Shown piece by piece: positions 17,270 through 25,735 of a stretch of 64,000 nt of DNA; positions within the stretch are counted from its first letter, which is position 1, and every line of letters begins with the position of its first letter. The translations under genes and the position numbers were made by a program. The DNA comes from Actinomadura kijaniata NBRC 14229. Its GTDB lineage: Bacteria; Actinomycetota; Actinomycetes; Streptosporangiales; Streptosporangiaceae. The stretch spans positions 32,672 through 96,671 of the forward strand of contig NZ_BCQR01000015.1 in NCBI RefSeq assembly GCF_001552175.1. Direction: 5' to 3'. The notes under the pieces are model-generated. The model made no database searches, was not told the origin of the DNA, and worked only from the letters and a program-made list of their open reading frames with translations.

Positions 17270-17830
17270 CAGTTCCCCGGACCCTGTTGGGTGAGCTGGT
17301 GTCGCACGCTCTTGACCAGCGTGAACATCCCCGGCTCGTCCTCAACCAGCCAACCGCGCTCGGTCAGCCGCTTGAGCTTGCCGCACAGCCCCTGGACCTT
17401 GGCCGCGGCCTCGCCCCGCCCCGCCCCGACGCCGGCGAGATCTTGCCCGCCCGCATCGCGCCGTCGGCATCGGCCAGCACTTCCCACACATCCCGACACG
17501 CCCGCGGCAACACCGACACCCCTCTCCCCGGCTCCCACCGCGGCACCAACATCACACCCCGCCGTATCGCCTCGGCTTCCGGCCCGGGGCCCATGGAGTG
17601 CCCGCCGGAGGCTTTTCGCTCCCCGGTTCCAGCTCGGCCACCTGGGAGGCCTCACCCACAACCGTGTTCACCGTCTTGTGTGTGAGCTCAGCGCCGACAG
17701 CCAGTCTTCCTTGTCCTCCAACCGCTCCTGCACCTGGGCAAACTGCCGGCAAAATTCCTCGATCTGCTGCCGGGCCTCCACTTACCGTCGCGTCAACTCC
17801 TCCTGCCACAACACCACCCCCACCTCACCC
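17270..17830 (-). pseudogene. Coiled-coil plus winged-helix protein of unknown function, broken
   Basis: Pieces in several frames build one protein. There is a coiled coil (ARQQIEEFCRQFAQVQERLE), a middle part with LPRACRDVWEVLADADG, and a C-terminal winged-helix-like end GLCGKLKRLTERGWL. The same architecture is common in actinomycetes next to insertion sequences and has no known function. An in-frame stop inside the coiled coil and frameshifts inactivate it. The frame at the 3' end runs into the CysN fragment. Confidence 0.5.
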
Positions 17831-17916
17831 GCCCGCACCCACAGTGGAAACCAATCCCGCATTCAAACAGCCCAGGCACCAATCCCCAGCTCAGCAGACC
17901 CTTAGAGGAGAGCCAC
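17824..17916 (-). repeat. 93-base dispersed repeat, copy A (inverted)
   Basis: Read on the minus strand, this segment aligns without gaps to 52527-52619 on the plus strand at roughly three quarters of positions. The shared block TGCTGAGCTGGGG/CGCTGAGCTGGGG and GGGCTGTTTGA are the best conserved parts. The substitutions are mostly transitions. Confidence 0.6.
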
Positions 17917-18011
17917 ACCCATCCCAGATCGCTGCGCGGCTGGGCGTCAGCCGCTCCACCGTGGCCGGGCACCTGCGCCGGGCCCGCCGCGAAGGGCTGC
18001 TGTCGAGCTGA
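17898..18011 (+). pseudogene. Helix-turn-helix protein, C-terminal fragment
   Basis: The last 37 codons contain PSQIAARLGVSRSTVAGHLR, a clear helix-turn-helix, and then end. No related sequence precedes it, so this is the tail of a lost regulator or phage/plasmid protein. Confidence 0.5.
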
Positions 18012-18203
18012 GCACGCTTGAACGGACGCAGGGCCAAGTGGGTGTTGAACAACCGCTGATCTTGGTTGAGTGCGGGGGTGCGGCATCCACGGCGGGACCC
18101 ATGCCAGACCGGTCCAGGCCATCCTCGCCTAGAACGCTGACACACAGTGCCGACCATGCGACGCTCAGCCAAAGCAGTGAAGCGGGAAGGCAACAGAAGC
18201 GAG

Positions 18204-18833
18204 ATGAGCGACCACGCACGATCCAACGGATATACCCGCCGCCGCGCGTTGGGCCTTGCAGGTCGCGGCGCCCTCGCCACCACGGCGGCTGTCGCCGGGC
18301 TACTGACGGTGTACCAGACACCCGCAGCGGCGGCGCAGAGCAACTGGAAATTCTGCCGCCGCTGCTGCGGCCTGTGGTTCTCGGGAAACAACACGCGGGG
18401 CGGCTGCCCGGCGGGCAACCTGTTCGACGGTGGCCATCACCTTGACGGCAGCGGCAACTACGTGCTGAAGGTGCAGGCCGACGGCGGTGCCGGCCAGGAC
18501 GGCTGGCGGTGGTGCGCCCAGTGTCAGGGGCTGTATTTCGGTCTCAACGCCGGGCAGGGCATCTGCCCAGCGGACGCGTCCCTTACTCCCGGCCCTGGCC
18601 ACTATCCGATCAGCAATCCCTCGTTCGGAGTGTTCATCAACTCGGCCTTGTTCCGGATCGAGGACGTGGACCATCGCGACGGCCCGGGCGGCCAGAGCCA
18701 GTGGCGCTGGTGCGTCAAGTGCGCGGGCCTGTACTTCGACGGCAACTCCCCGGGCGCATCCGGCGTCTGCCCCGCCGACCACCGCAACCACAGCAGGGCG
18801 GGCAGTGGCGACTATGTCCTACGGCAGTTGTAG
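18204..18833 (+). CDS. Tat-exported protein with three cysteine-rich repeats
   Basis: The 209-residue product starts with a twin-arginine signal (YTRRRALGLAGRGALA, hydrophobic stretch to about residue 40, AAAA cleavage region). The mature part is three copies of one unit of about 40 residues, starting at residues 48, 101 and 167. Each has W-x-[FW]-C-x-x-C-x-G-L-[WY]-F, then a second CP[AG] cysteine and a closing G-[DNH]-Y-V/P strand. In copy 1 an extra cysteine follows the pair. The pattern suggests three small metal-binding or disulfide folds. An in-frame ATG at 18147 is possible, but 18204 places the twin arginines better. I know of no assigned function. Confidence 0.8.
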   Translation: MSDHARSNGYTRRRALGLAGRGALATTAAVAGLLTVYQTPAAAAQSNWKFCRRCCGLWFSGNNTRGGCPAGNLFDGGHHLDGSGNYVLKVQADGGAGQDGWRWCAQCQGLYFGLNAGQGICPADASLTPGPGHYPISNPSFGVFINSALFRIEDVDHRDGPGGQSQWRWCVKCAGLYFDGNSPGASGVCPADHRNHSRAGSGDYVLRQL

Positions 18834-18891
18834 TCAGGACGAACGCTGAGCTTGTCGTTTAACCACCGACGTCAGTTGATCTCGCCTCTGG

Positions 18892-19331
18892 TTAGATGCT
18901 GATCGGCAGGTGGATACCGTCCTGAAAGATCAGCTCCTTCGGGATGGTGTCGTATGTCTCGCGCACGTATCCGCCGTAGCCGGGCTCGTCGACGTGCGGA
19001 GCGATGAGGTCCAAGAGCGTGACGAGCTGCCCCATATCGTCGTCGAGTCAGCAGTCGCGGCTGAACAATCCCCAAGAGTGCTGCGCGGCCTCGGCGGCGA
19101 GTCCTCGAAGCTGTCGTTGCAAGGAGGCGAACTCACCGCCGGGCAGGCGGCTGCTGTCCGGGTCTGGCTCAAGGAGGGATAGGCGTGCCCAGTTGGGTCC
19201 AGGCTCGTTGGAAGTTCGGTTTCCAGCCCGAGGTGCCAACGCAGGGCGGCCAGGACTGTTCCTGGAGTGTCCTCGCGGAGAAAGCAGGTAAGGACGACTT
19301 CGTAGTGGAGGCTCACATGGGGATTGTGCAC
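18892..19331 (-). pseudogene. Conserved hypothetical protein with frameshift and stop
   Basis: The ATG at 19331 reads VSLHYEVVLTCFLREDTPGT. After a frame change near 19165 the sequence continues EFASLQRQLRGLAAEAAQHS, then a TGA after FSRDC, and in the same frame DLIAPHVDEPGYGGYVRETY and IPKELIFQDGIHLPISI with a natural stop. The pieces join smoothly into a protein of about 145 residues. It resembles small actinomycete hypothetical proteins. One frameshift and one nonsense codon mark it as inactive. Confidence 0.55.
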
Positions 19332-19428
19332 GGTTGCGGATCAGCATGACGTCCTTGATGCGCTTGCCGTTGACGATGATGTAGACGGGTGCGGCAGGCT
19401 GTAGTGGTCGAGGCATCTCGTCGTCGGG

Positions 19429-19487
19429 CGGCCGTCGTCTCATCCTCGGATTTGGATGAGGACCACCAAGAACGGAGACGACGGCCG
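19429..19487. repeat. Nested inverted repeat before a transposase fragment
   Basis: CGGCCGTCGTCTC (19429-19441) is the perfect complement of 19475-19487, and inside it CTCATCC pairs with GGATGAG (19439-19445 and 19454-19460). The right arm ends at the start codon of the transposase fragment, so this may be an IS end or a translational control hairpin of the transposase. Confidence 0.5.
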
Positions 19488-19811
19488 TGGTCCCCACTGT
19501 GACAGCCGTTCGTCCAGGCATCACCACCTGCGAGAACACCCGCACCCCGACGAACACGGGCCTGGCCAGACTGTCGGGCTTTCGTGCTGAGCTGTATGCG
19601 TGTCTGCCACGGTATGGCGATGAGCTGTTCGAGTTGTGCCAGGCGGTGTTGTGCGCCGACGGCCCGGTCCGCACGCTGGTGGATCTGACGTTGGCACCCG
19701 AGCGTCGGCGTGGACATGGCGCGTTGTATGCGGGTCTGAACCAAGGACAGGTCGATGTGGGGCGATGGCGGTGGGCGCTGGCCGCGGCGCCATTGCCGCG
19801 TTCGGCGGACA
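19487..19811 (+). pseudogene. IS701-like putative transposase, N-terminal fragment
   Basis: From the GTG at 19487 the sequence LARLSGFRAELYACLPRYGD, CADGPVRTLVDLTLAPE and RRRGHGALYAGLN is the N-terminal region of a common actinomycete IS701-like putative transposase. Homology ends after LAAAPLPRSAD, exactly where the 58-base repeat starts. The DDE core is missing here. Confidence 0.7.
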
Positions 19812-19869
19812 GGGAATTCTTGGTGACCGCTGTCATGGCCGCGCGGGAACCGTGCCCTGCGGATACCTC
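19812..19869 (+). repeat. 58-base dispersed repeat, copy 2
   Basis: This copy differs from 12078-12135 at two positions. It begins at the breakpoint of the transposase fragment. The 250 bases after it, up to 20122, hold no recognisable gene. Confidence 0.75.
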
Positions 19870-20122
19870 CGCGCCGCCACCCCTCGTGTCGCACTGGGTT
19901 AGAACCCAAGCTGAGTGGCTGTTCGGGAATCCGGCTTGCGGTCGGACGGCCCGGGCAGGGGCTCGGCGGCCTCGACCATGTTGCGGGCGAACCGGTCGAA
20001 CGTCGTCACGGTGAACTTCGACCCATCCCACAGCGGCCAGAGCCTGTTGGAGGTGGTGGGAACCGTGATGTGCATGATCGCGTCCTACGCGGTGCACGTG
20101 GCGGCCAGGACGAAGGAGACCG

Positions 20123-20725
20123 ATGAGTTCGCAGTTCACGATCTACAGCGTGAGTATTGAAAACGTGGCCGCCTTGATCCGGCGTCCCGCACCCGGCACG
20201 GTGGAGACGAGCCGAGAGCGGGCCGCGGCCGTCGACGCGCGTTGGGAGCTGGACGCGCCTCGGACGATGGTCGAGGCCGTCGATGACATCTTCGGCGATC
20301 GTCCCAAGGACCCGGAGGCCGGCCACGTCTATGCCCTCGTATGGAAGGACCTGATCGAGTACGACGAGTCGACCCGTTTCGATTTCGGGCCACTGCGGCT
20401 GGGCGCGCAGTACCTGCAAGAGGCGAGCGAGGAGTTCGAGAGTGCCGGCGTGCCTCGTGAGCTCACGCCAACGGGATTCATGTACGACCATCCGTTCGCC
20501 AGTACGCCGCTACCGAGGCACATGCCGGTCATCGGGCATGTGCCGGCCGCTCGGGTGCCGCAGATGCGCCAGGCGTACGGAGAGATCGTTGACCAGGTGG
20601 TGGCGGCCGACCTGGTCAAGGTGCTGTTGGCCGCGGTGGACGAGACGCTCGACTTCAACGCGTTCGCGCGCGAGGTCCCTGATGGACCGCTACCGCTGCG
20701 CGACCTGGTCACCTTCTACGGCTGA
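20123..20725 (+). CDS. Hypothetical protein
   Basis: This 200-residue protein has no signal peptide or membrane segment. It starts MSSQFTIYSVSIENVAALIR and is rich in acidic and aliphatic residues with LPLRDLVTFYG at the end. The start resembles small actinomycete proteins of the DUF7691 kind, but I am not certain of this. AAGGAG lies 5 bases before the ATG and the frame is intact, so it is probably expressed. It lies between transposase debris and the oxygenase gene. No function can be assigned. Confidence 0.65.
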   Translation: MSSQFTIYSVSIENVAALIRRPAPGTVETSRERAAAVDARWELDAPRTMVEAVDDIFGDRPKDPEAGHVYALVWKDLIEYDESTRFDFGPLRLGAQYLQEASEEFESAGVPRELTPTGFMYDHPFASTPLPRHMPVIGHVPAARVPQMRQAYGEIVDQVVAADLVKVLLAAVDETLDFNAFAREVPDGPLPLRDLVTFYG

Positions 20726-21083
20726 CCGCGCCAGGGCGTGTCGTTGTGCGCGGCGGCTGCCACCGCCTCATCTTCGATCGGACGCTGTGCCGGGAGGTGG
20801 TCATGTCGGATGCGACGTGGCTGACCGACCATCAGGTGGCGGTCCGGCAGAAGGGCCTCTCGTCGCCGGGCAACCGTCGTTTTGTTTTCGGGCCTGTGTG
20901 AAGGACCACCGAGCATGACATCGATCGGCTCTGGGGCGCCTTGCCAAGTGCTGGCGATGTCTCACGGACAGCCATTTCCGATGTCCACTTTGCCCCGGGG
21001 TCTGAGAGGCAGGGCCGCTCGCACGTGAACGGGACCGCTGCCCTGCCTGGGCGGATGAGATCACAAACAGGCTCCAAGGAAGG
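20726..21083. other. Gap without a recognisable gene
   Basis: A short frame from 20803 (MSDATWLTD, about 32 codons) has no ribosome site or homology I know. No repeat or hairpin stands out. I see nothing supportable here. Confidence 0.4.
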
Positions 21084-22103
21084 TCAGGCCATGGCTTCGG
21101 CCTGTTCGCGGGTGCGGGCCGGGTCGGTGCCCGGCGTGTGGGCGGGGGCGAGGGGGAAGCCGGTGGTTCCGGCGGAGACCCTGGCCTGCGCCTGCCGGAA
21201 CTCCCTGATCGGACCGATGGTGGCGTGGACGCCGTTGAGGATCAGCCAGAGGGCGGTGCGGCGCGCCCGCAGCTCGACGGGGTTGGGCGAGCGGTGCATG
21301 ACCATCGAGGCGGCCCAGTGGGGGAGGGTGTCGCGGATCGCCCAGTCCATGAACGGGCCGGTGAGCGGGGTGGTGGGGGCGTCGCGGAGGTTGGGGCCGG
21401 TGCGGGCGGCCTGGCCGTGGGTGAGCGCCAGGCAGGGCAGGTGCGCCTTGAGGCAGTCGAGGGTCTCGGCCTTGGTGGTGGGCAGGTCGGTTCCGCCCAG
21501 GGCGTGCCCGACGCGGACGAACTCGCCGTAGTAGCGGTCCAGGTCCTTCCCGCGCAGCGGGCGGGGGTGGTAGCGCTCGTGGGCGGTGGCCAGCCCCCAC
21601 ACGACGGTGGCGTAGTTCCAGCGCAGCCATCGGGGGTCGTCGGCGTCGTAAGCCAGGCCGTCGGGACGGGTTCCCTTGACGGTGTGGTGCATGGCGCGCA
21701 CGGTCCGGGCGAGGCGTTCGGCGGTCGCGGTGGAGCCGTAGGCGGTGCCGATGAAGAACGACAGGGAGTGCCCGAACCGAACGGCGGCCCCCTCCTGGTC
21801 GAGTGCGCCGGTCGGTCTTCCGTCGTCGTCCTTGGCGATGAGCCGGGAATGGTGAACGCCCATCCAGTAGATGCTGGGGTCCAGCCCTTCCAGGAAGGCC
21901 GCGCACGCCAGCCCGAAGGACAGCAGGGGAGTGTGGGAGTGCACGTACCACACCGCGCTGCCGGGGCCGAACCATCCCGGGTCGCCCTCGGGCCCGGCGA
22001 ACTCCAGCCCCCTGAAGAAGCGGGACCTGACCTGGGTGTCGAAGTGGTCGTCGAACCGTTCGGCGAGAGGCCGGACGAGTTTGCGGTGAGGCAGGGGGAC
22101 CAT
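21084..22103 (-). CDS. Oxygenase MpaB-like protein (DUF2236)
   Basis: The product of 339 residues belongs to the MpaB/latex-clearing-protein-like family of heme-b oxygenases: FFRGLEFAGPEGDPGWFGPG at the start, then VRFGHSLSFFIG and HHTVKG in the region that supplies heme ligands, and WNYATVVWGL. Family members cleave or oxidise hydrophobic substrates, with the substrate here unknown. The ATG at 22103 is preferred over the upstream TTG because GGGAG lies just before it. The gene is divergent from a TetR regulator, and two palindromic sites lie between them, so TetR repression is likely. Confidence 0.85.
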   Translation of the reverse strand: MVPLPHRKLVRPLAERFDDHFDTQVRSRFFRGLEFAGPEGDPGWFGPGSAVWYVHSHTPLLSFGLACAAFLEGLDPSIYWMGVHHSRLIAKDDDGRPTGALDQEGAAVRFGHSLSFFIGTAYGSTATAERLARTVRAMHHTVKGTRPDGLAYDADDPRWLRWNYATVVWGLATAHERYHPRPLRGKDLDRYYGEFVRVGHALGGTDLPTTKAETLDCLKAHLPCLALTHGQAARTGPNLRDAPTTPLTGPFMDWAIRDTLPHWAASMVMHRSPNPVELRARRTALWLILNGVHATIGPIREFRQAQARVSAGTTGFPLAPAHTPGTDPARTREQAEAMA

Positions 22104-22114
22104 GCCGACTCCCA

Positions 22115-22140
22115 ACTCTGGCTACAGGTGTGACCAGAGT
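22115..22140. promoter_or_regulatory. TetR operator, site 1
   Basis: ACTCTGG and CCAGAGT flank a core CTACAGGTGTGA. The core differs by few bases from that of site 2, whose centre is 32 bases away, about three helical turns. The site overlaps the leader of the MpaB-like gene. Confidence 0.6.
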
Positions 22141-22147
22141 AGGGCAT

Positions 22148-22171
22148 TTCTGGCTACGGGTGTAGCCAGAA
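22148..22171. promoter_or_regulatory. TetR operator, site 2
   Basis: TTCTGGCTAC-GGGT-GTAGCCAGAA is a perfect inverted repeat with 10-base arms, 22 bases before the TetR start codon. Together with site 1 it suggests cooperative binding of two dimers and autoregulation. Confidence 0.7.
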
Positions 22172-22193
22172 GTGGGATGGATAGGCTGGGCCG

Positions 22194-22814
22194 GTGGCGA
22201 ACGACACGAGGACCGCGGCGACCCGATGGGCCGGCGTCCCGCTGGCCGCCCGGCGCGAGGAACGCCGCGCCCGGCTGGTGGAGGCGGCTTTCGAGCTGTT
22301 CGGCACCCAGGGCGAGGCGGGGGTGTCGGTCCGCGCGGTGTGCCGGGCCTGCAGCCTGCACGCCCGCTACTTCTACGAGAGCTTCACCGACACCGACCAG
22401 CTCCTGGGCGCGGTCTACGACACGGTCGCCTCCGAGCTGACCGGACGGCTCCTGACGGCCTTGAAGGCGGCCGGCGACGACCCGGCGGAACGGATCCGGA
22501 CCGGCATCCGCGGCGTGCTGGACTTCAGCTCGGCCGACCCGCGCCGGGGCCGGGTTCTGTTCACCGAGGCCCGCGCCAACCCCGTGCTGGCCGCCCGCCG
22601 CCAAGCCGCCCAGACCGCGCTGATGGACGAGGTCCTGCGCCAGGAGACGCGCACGCGTCCCGCCGTCGACCCGCGCCTGGCGCGCGTAAGCGCCGCGATG
22701 TTCACCGGAGCGATGGTGGAACTCGCCCAGCAGTGGCTGACCGGCGGCCTGGGCGATGATCTGGACGCCGTCGTCGACCACGCCGCCCTGCTGCTGGCAC
22801 CGCACGCCCCATAA
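22194..22814 (+). CDS. TetR-family transcriptional regulator
   Basis: This 206-residue protein has an N-terminal helix-turn-helix (RLVEAAFELFGTQGEAGVSV, then VCRACSLHARYFYESF) and a divergent ligand domain, the usual TetR layout. The start is a GTG at 22194. It faces the MpaB-like oxygenase gene across two similar palindromes and most probably controls both promoters. The ligand may be the oxygenase substrate or product, which is inference from the arrangement. A small secreted peptide gene follows downstream. Confidence 0.9.
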   Translation: MANDTRTAATRWAGVPLAARREERRARLVEAAFELFGTQGEAGVSVRAVCRACSLHARYFYESFTDTDQLLGAVYDTVASELTGRLLTALKAAGDDPAERIRTGIRGVLDFSSADPRRGRVLFTEARANPVLAARRQAAQTALMDEVLRQETRTRPAVDPRLARVSAAMFTGAMVELAQQWLTGGLGDDLDAVVDHAALLLAPHAP

Positions 22815-22989
22815 GAGAGGCGCGGCGCTCTCGCCCACCGAACGAGCCGTCGGGTGCGGCCGGGCCCTCCGCGCCGGTGACCATGAGGCGGTCAAGTCGA
22901 TCTTTCGAAGATCTACTCACCTTCCGTCATCGACTCGATCCGGCGGGTTATGGATGGAGGCGCGAACAGACGACGAGAGGAGCGAGCGC

Positions 22990-23175
22990 ATGAGGATGCT
23001 CGGAAAGTCCGTGGCGCTGACCGCGGCGTCTTCGGTGGCGGCCGTCGCTCTGACGCTGCCCGCCGGCATCGACGGTTCCACCGCCCGGACCACCGCCTGG
23101 AAGACAGGGGACGCCGTTTTCACCAAAGACCAAACTGGCCAGACCCAGGCACCGGGCACCGGCGCGTTCGCCTAG
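22990..23175 (+). CDS. Small secreted peptide
   Basis: A 61-residue frame starts with ATG at 22990 behind GAGGAG. It has a clear Sec signal peptide (MRMLGKSVALTAASSVAAVA, cleavage near residues 26-32), leaving a short polar tail that ends QTQAPGTGAFA. No cysteines are present and no modification enzyme is adjacent. A strong terminator at 23227 closes the unit, which supports real expression. Function unknown. Confidence 0.6.
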   Translation: MRMLGKSVALTAASSVAAVALTLPAGIDGSTARTTAWKTGDAVFTKDQTGQTQAPGTGAFA

Positions 23176-23226
23176 CCGTCCGGCGGTGAGCGTCGCCGGG
23201 CGACGCTGAGCGGCGGTCACCGCGAA

Positions 23227-23256
23227 GCCGCCCTCCGGCTGAGGCCGGAGGGCGGC
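23227..23256 (+). terminator. Terminator hairpin
   Basis: GCCGCCCTCCGGC and its perfect complement form a 13-base-pair stem with a TGAG tetraloop. It lies after the small peptide gene. The remaining bases to 23466 hold no gene I recognise. Confidence 0.8.
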
Positions 23257-23466
23257 CGTGCTCCTGAGCAGGGGTGAAAGCGATCTGGAGCCGTTATGAA
23301 GGCGTGGGCCGGTTGGCTCTGAATCTCAATCGTCAGGTCCGGACCAAGGGCCCGTCCCGACCTCGGTCGGATGATCGAGCGGTGGGAGGTCAACCCCCGT
23401 GTTCTGCACCTGGAGGCCGGTCCCGAATCGGAGATGGGGCGCCGCGCCCCATCTCCGAACGGCCCG

Positions 23467-24690
23467 TCACCTTCTCCGCCGTCCGATCGCCAGGGCGACG
23501 GCGGTCGTCGCGGCGAGCAGGCCCCAGGCCGGTGTGAAGCTGTGGGTGAGGTCCCGGACCAGGCCGAGGAGCGGCGGCGTCAGGATGATGACGACCTGGT
23601 TGACGGACATGGCGAGGCCGAGGGCGAACCCGGTCCGGTCCGGGGGCGCCGACTCGGCCACGTACGCCACCCACGGGCCGTACCAGCCGAACCCGAAGAA
23701 CCCGAGCCAGACGACCAGGACGCAGGCCGCCGCGGGGGAGCGGCCCAGCGGCGTCATCAGCGCCGCCGTTCCCGCGGCCACGGCGACCATGCAGGTCATG
23801 ACGCAGGCGTACCGTCCCGACCGCAGTCGGTCGCTCCAGGCCGCCAGCCCGACGCGACCGGCGACGCCCGCCACCTGGACCGCCACGAAGACGCCGACCG
23901 CGGTCCCGGCCGGGATCGCGGCGACCTCGTGCAGGTGCAGCACGGTCAGCACGAGCACGCCGGACTGGACGGAGATCAGGCTCGTCCCCGACAGCATGAT
24001 CTTCACCATGGACGGCTCGCGGAGCATCCGCAGCCGGGCGCGGACCTGCGCCGCGAGCGGGAGGTGCGTCCCGCCCGCGGCGACGGCGCGGCCAGGCGGC
24101 CGGCGGTAGAGGCCGAGGAAGGCCCCGGCGCCCAGGAACGCGACGAGCCCGCCCGCCACCAGCGTCGCCCGCCAGCCGTGGGTCGCGGCCAGGAAGGGCA
24201 GCACGGTCGCGGAGAACGCCCCGCCCAGCGGCGGGCCCGCCTGGCGGACGCCCATCGCCAGCCCCCGCCGGGAGCCGTCGAACCAGGTCGCCACCGACTT
24301 GCTCCCGCCGGGCTGGACGGTGCTGTACCCCGCGCCCACGACCAGCAGCACGAGGAGAAGGGCGGTGTACCCGGGCGCCAGGCTCCCCGCGCAGAGGGCC
24401 ACGGCGACCAGGGAGAGACCGGCGCCGACGACCCAGCGCTCGTTGTGGCGGTCCAGCAGTTCCCCGGCCACCAGCAGCCCGACCAGCGGGACCAGCTGGG
24501 CCGCCGAGATCAGCAGCCCGAGCTGCGCCGTGCTCAGGTCGAGGTCGCGTTGCAGGTGGACGCCCATCGCCCCGATGCCCTGCACGAAGAAGCTGGCGGC
24601 GGCCTGGGTGAAGGTGGCGACGCCGAGGATGACCCACCGGTAGCGGGACGCGTCGTGGGCGGGGTCGCGGGCGGGCCGGACGACGGTCAT
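23467..24690 (-). CDS. MFS transporter
   Basis: This 407-residue membrane protein has about 12 predicted helices and the MFS loop motif GELLDRHNERWV after helix 2. Segments such as VQPGGSKSVATWFDGSRRG and MGVRQAGPPLGGA match the anion/drug-type MFS proteins seen in actinomycetes. The cargo cannot be told. The ATG at 24690 overlaps the TGA of the upstream GNAT gene (ATGA), indicating translational coupling. The DNA between its stop and the hairpin at 23227 carries no further gene. Confidence 0.9.
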   Translation of the reverse strand: MTVVRPARDPAHDASRYRWVILGVATFTQAAASFFVQGIGAMGVHLQRDLDLSTAQLGLLISAAQLVPLVGLLVAGELLDRHNERWVVGAGLSLVAVALCAGSLAPGYTALLLVLLVVGAGYSTVQPGGSKSVATWFDGSRRGLAMGVRQAGPPLGGAFSATVLPFLAATHGWRATLVAGGLVAFLGAGAFLGLYRRPPGRAVAAGGTHLPLAAQVRARLRMLREPSMVKIMLSGTSLISVQSGVLVLTVLHLHEVAAIPAGTAVGVFVAVQVAGVAGRVGLAAWSDRLRSGRYACVMTCMVAVAAGTAALMTPLGRSPAAACVLVVWLGFFGFGWYGPWVAYVAESAPPDRTGFALGLAMSVNQVVIILTPPLLGLVRDLTHSFTPAWGLLAATTAVALAIGRRRR

Positions 24691-25166
24691 GGCCGCCAGT
24701 ACAGGGCGGGGTCGGGGTGGTCCACGAAGCCGAGTTCGCGGTAGAGCGGCGCGCCGTCGTGGGAGGCGTACAGGTCCACGCGGGCGACGTCCTGCTCCCG
24801 GAACCAGTCGAGCAGGCCGCGCATGATGGCGCGGCCGTGGCCGCGCCGCCGGTGCGCCGGAGCGGTGACCATGCCGATCACGAGCCCGACCCGGCCGTTG
24901 CGCAGGTGCGGTCCGGGCAGCCGCGTCTCGACGACGCCGATGCCGCAGGCGGCCAGGCCGTCGTCGCCGTCGACGACGAGGGCCCGCATGGTGCCGTCCG
25001 CCAGCCGTTCCTTCAGGACCACGGCCAGGGCGTCCCGCCACGCGCCGTCACCCGACGCCGGGTTGAAGTAGTCACCGCCGAGGGTCTCGAACAGCAGCGC
25101 CCGCAGCCGCACGAGTTCCGCGACGTCGTTCTCCGTTGCCGGCCGTACGCCGGTGTGTTGTGCCAT
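24687..25166 (-). CDS. GNAT N-acetyltransferase
   Basis: The 159-residue product shows all core GNAT elements: VRPATENDVAELVRLRALLF at the start, the acetyl-CoA loop VTAPAHRRRGHGRAIM, and the closing SHDGAPLYRELGFVDHPDPA. The ATG at 25166 is chosen; a GTG three codons upstream is also possible. It overlaps the MFS start by four bases, so acetylation and export may act on the same compound, for example an amine-containing drug (inference). It is divergent from a CGNR gene. Confidence 0.88.
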   Translation of the reverse strand: MAQHTGVRPATENDVAELVRLRALLFETLGGDYFNPASGDGAWRDALAVVLKERLADGTMRALVVDGDDGLAACGIGVVETRLPGPHLRNGRVGLVIGMVTAPAHRRRGHGRAIMRGLLDWFREQDVARVDLYASHDGAPLYRELGFVDHPDPALYWRP

Positions 25167-25192
25167 GCCGACCACCCTGCTGTAATGGGCTT

Positions 25193-25735
25193 GTGCACCT
25201 CAACCCTTACGGCGAGGATGCCGTGAACCTCGCCGCCGACCTCGCCAACCGGCGCCCGGCGTCCCCCGGGGAACTCGCCGACCGCTGCCGCGCCGCCGGG
25301 CTGGTACTGGAACGCCCGGTCTCGCAGGAGGACCTGGACCGTCTCGGGGCGGTGCTGGACGCCTGGGAGAAGGTCGTCGACGCCACCGACGAACGCGAGC
25401 GCGCCGCCCTGGCCAACCGGATGCTGGCGGAGGCCGCCGCCTACCCGCGCCTGACCGACCACGCGGGCGGCTGGCACCTGCACTACCGCGACGACGGGCA
25501 GCCGCTCGGCGCGGTGCTGTTCTCCCTGATCTCCGTCGGCACGGCGCTGCACCTGGCGGGACGGGGCATGCACCGGCTGCGGCGCTGCGCCGTGACCGAG
25601 TGCGACACGATCTTCGCCGACACCTCCCGCACCGGTCGGCAGCGCTACTGCTCCCACCGCTGCGCCAACCGGGACGCGGTCCGCCGCCACCGCGCCCGGA
25701 CCGCCGCCGTCCCCTCGGGGGCCGCGACCGGCTGA
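25193..25735 (+). CDS. CGNR zinc-finger transcription regulator
   Basis: This 180-residue protein has the N-terminal ABATE-type stress domain (LAADLANRRPASPGELADRC) and the C-terminal CGNR zinc finger RRCAVTECDTIF...YCSHRCANRDAVRRHR. The signature CGNR appears here as CANR. Such proteins are predicted DNA-binding regulators. The GTG at 25193 gives the conserved start. It is divergent from the GNAT-MFS pair and a good candidate for their regulator. A second CGNR protein is encoded at 28399. Confidence 0.88.
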   Translation: MHLNPYGEDAVNLAADLANRRPASPGELADRCRAAGLVLERPVSQEDLDRLGAVLDAWEKVVDATDERERAALANRMLAEAAAYPRLTDHAGGWHLHYRDDGQPLGAVLFSLISVGTALHLAGRGMHRLRRCAVTECDTIFADTSRTGRQRYCSHRCANRDAVRRHRARTAAVPSGAATG

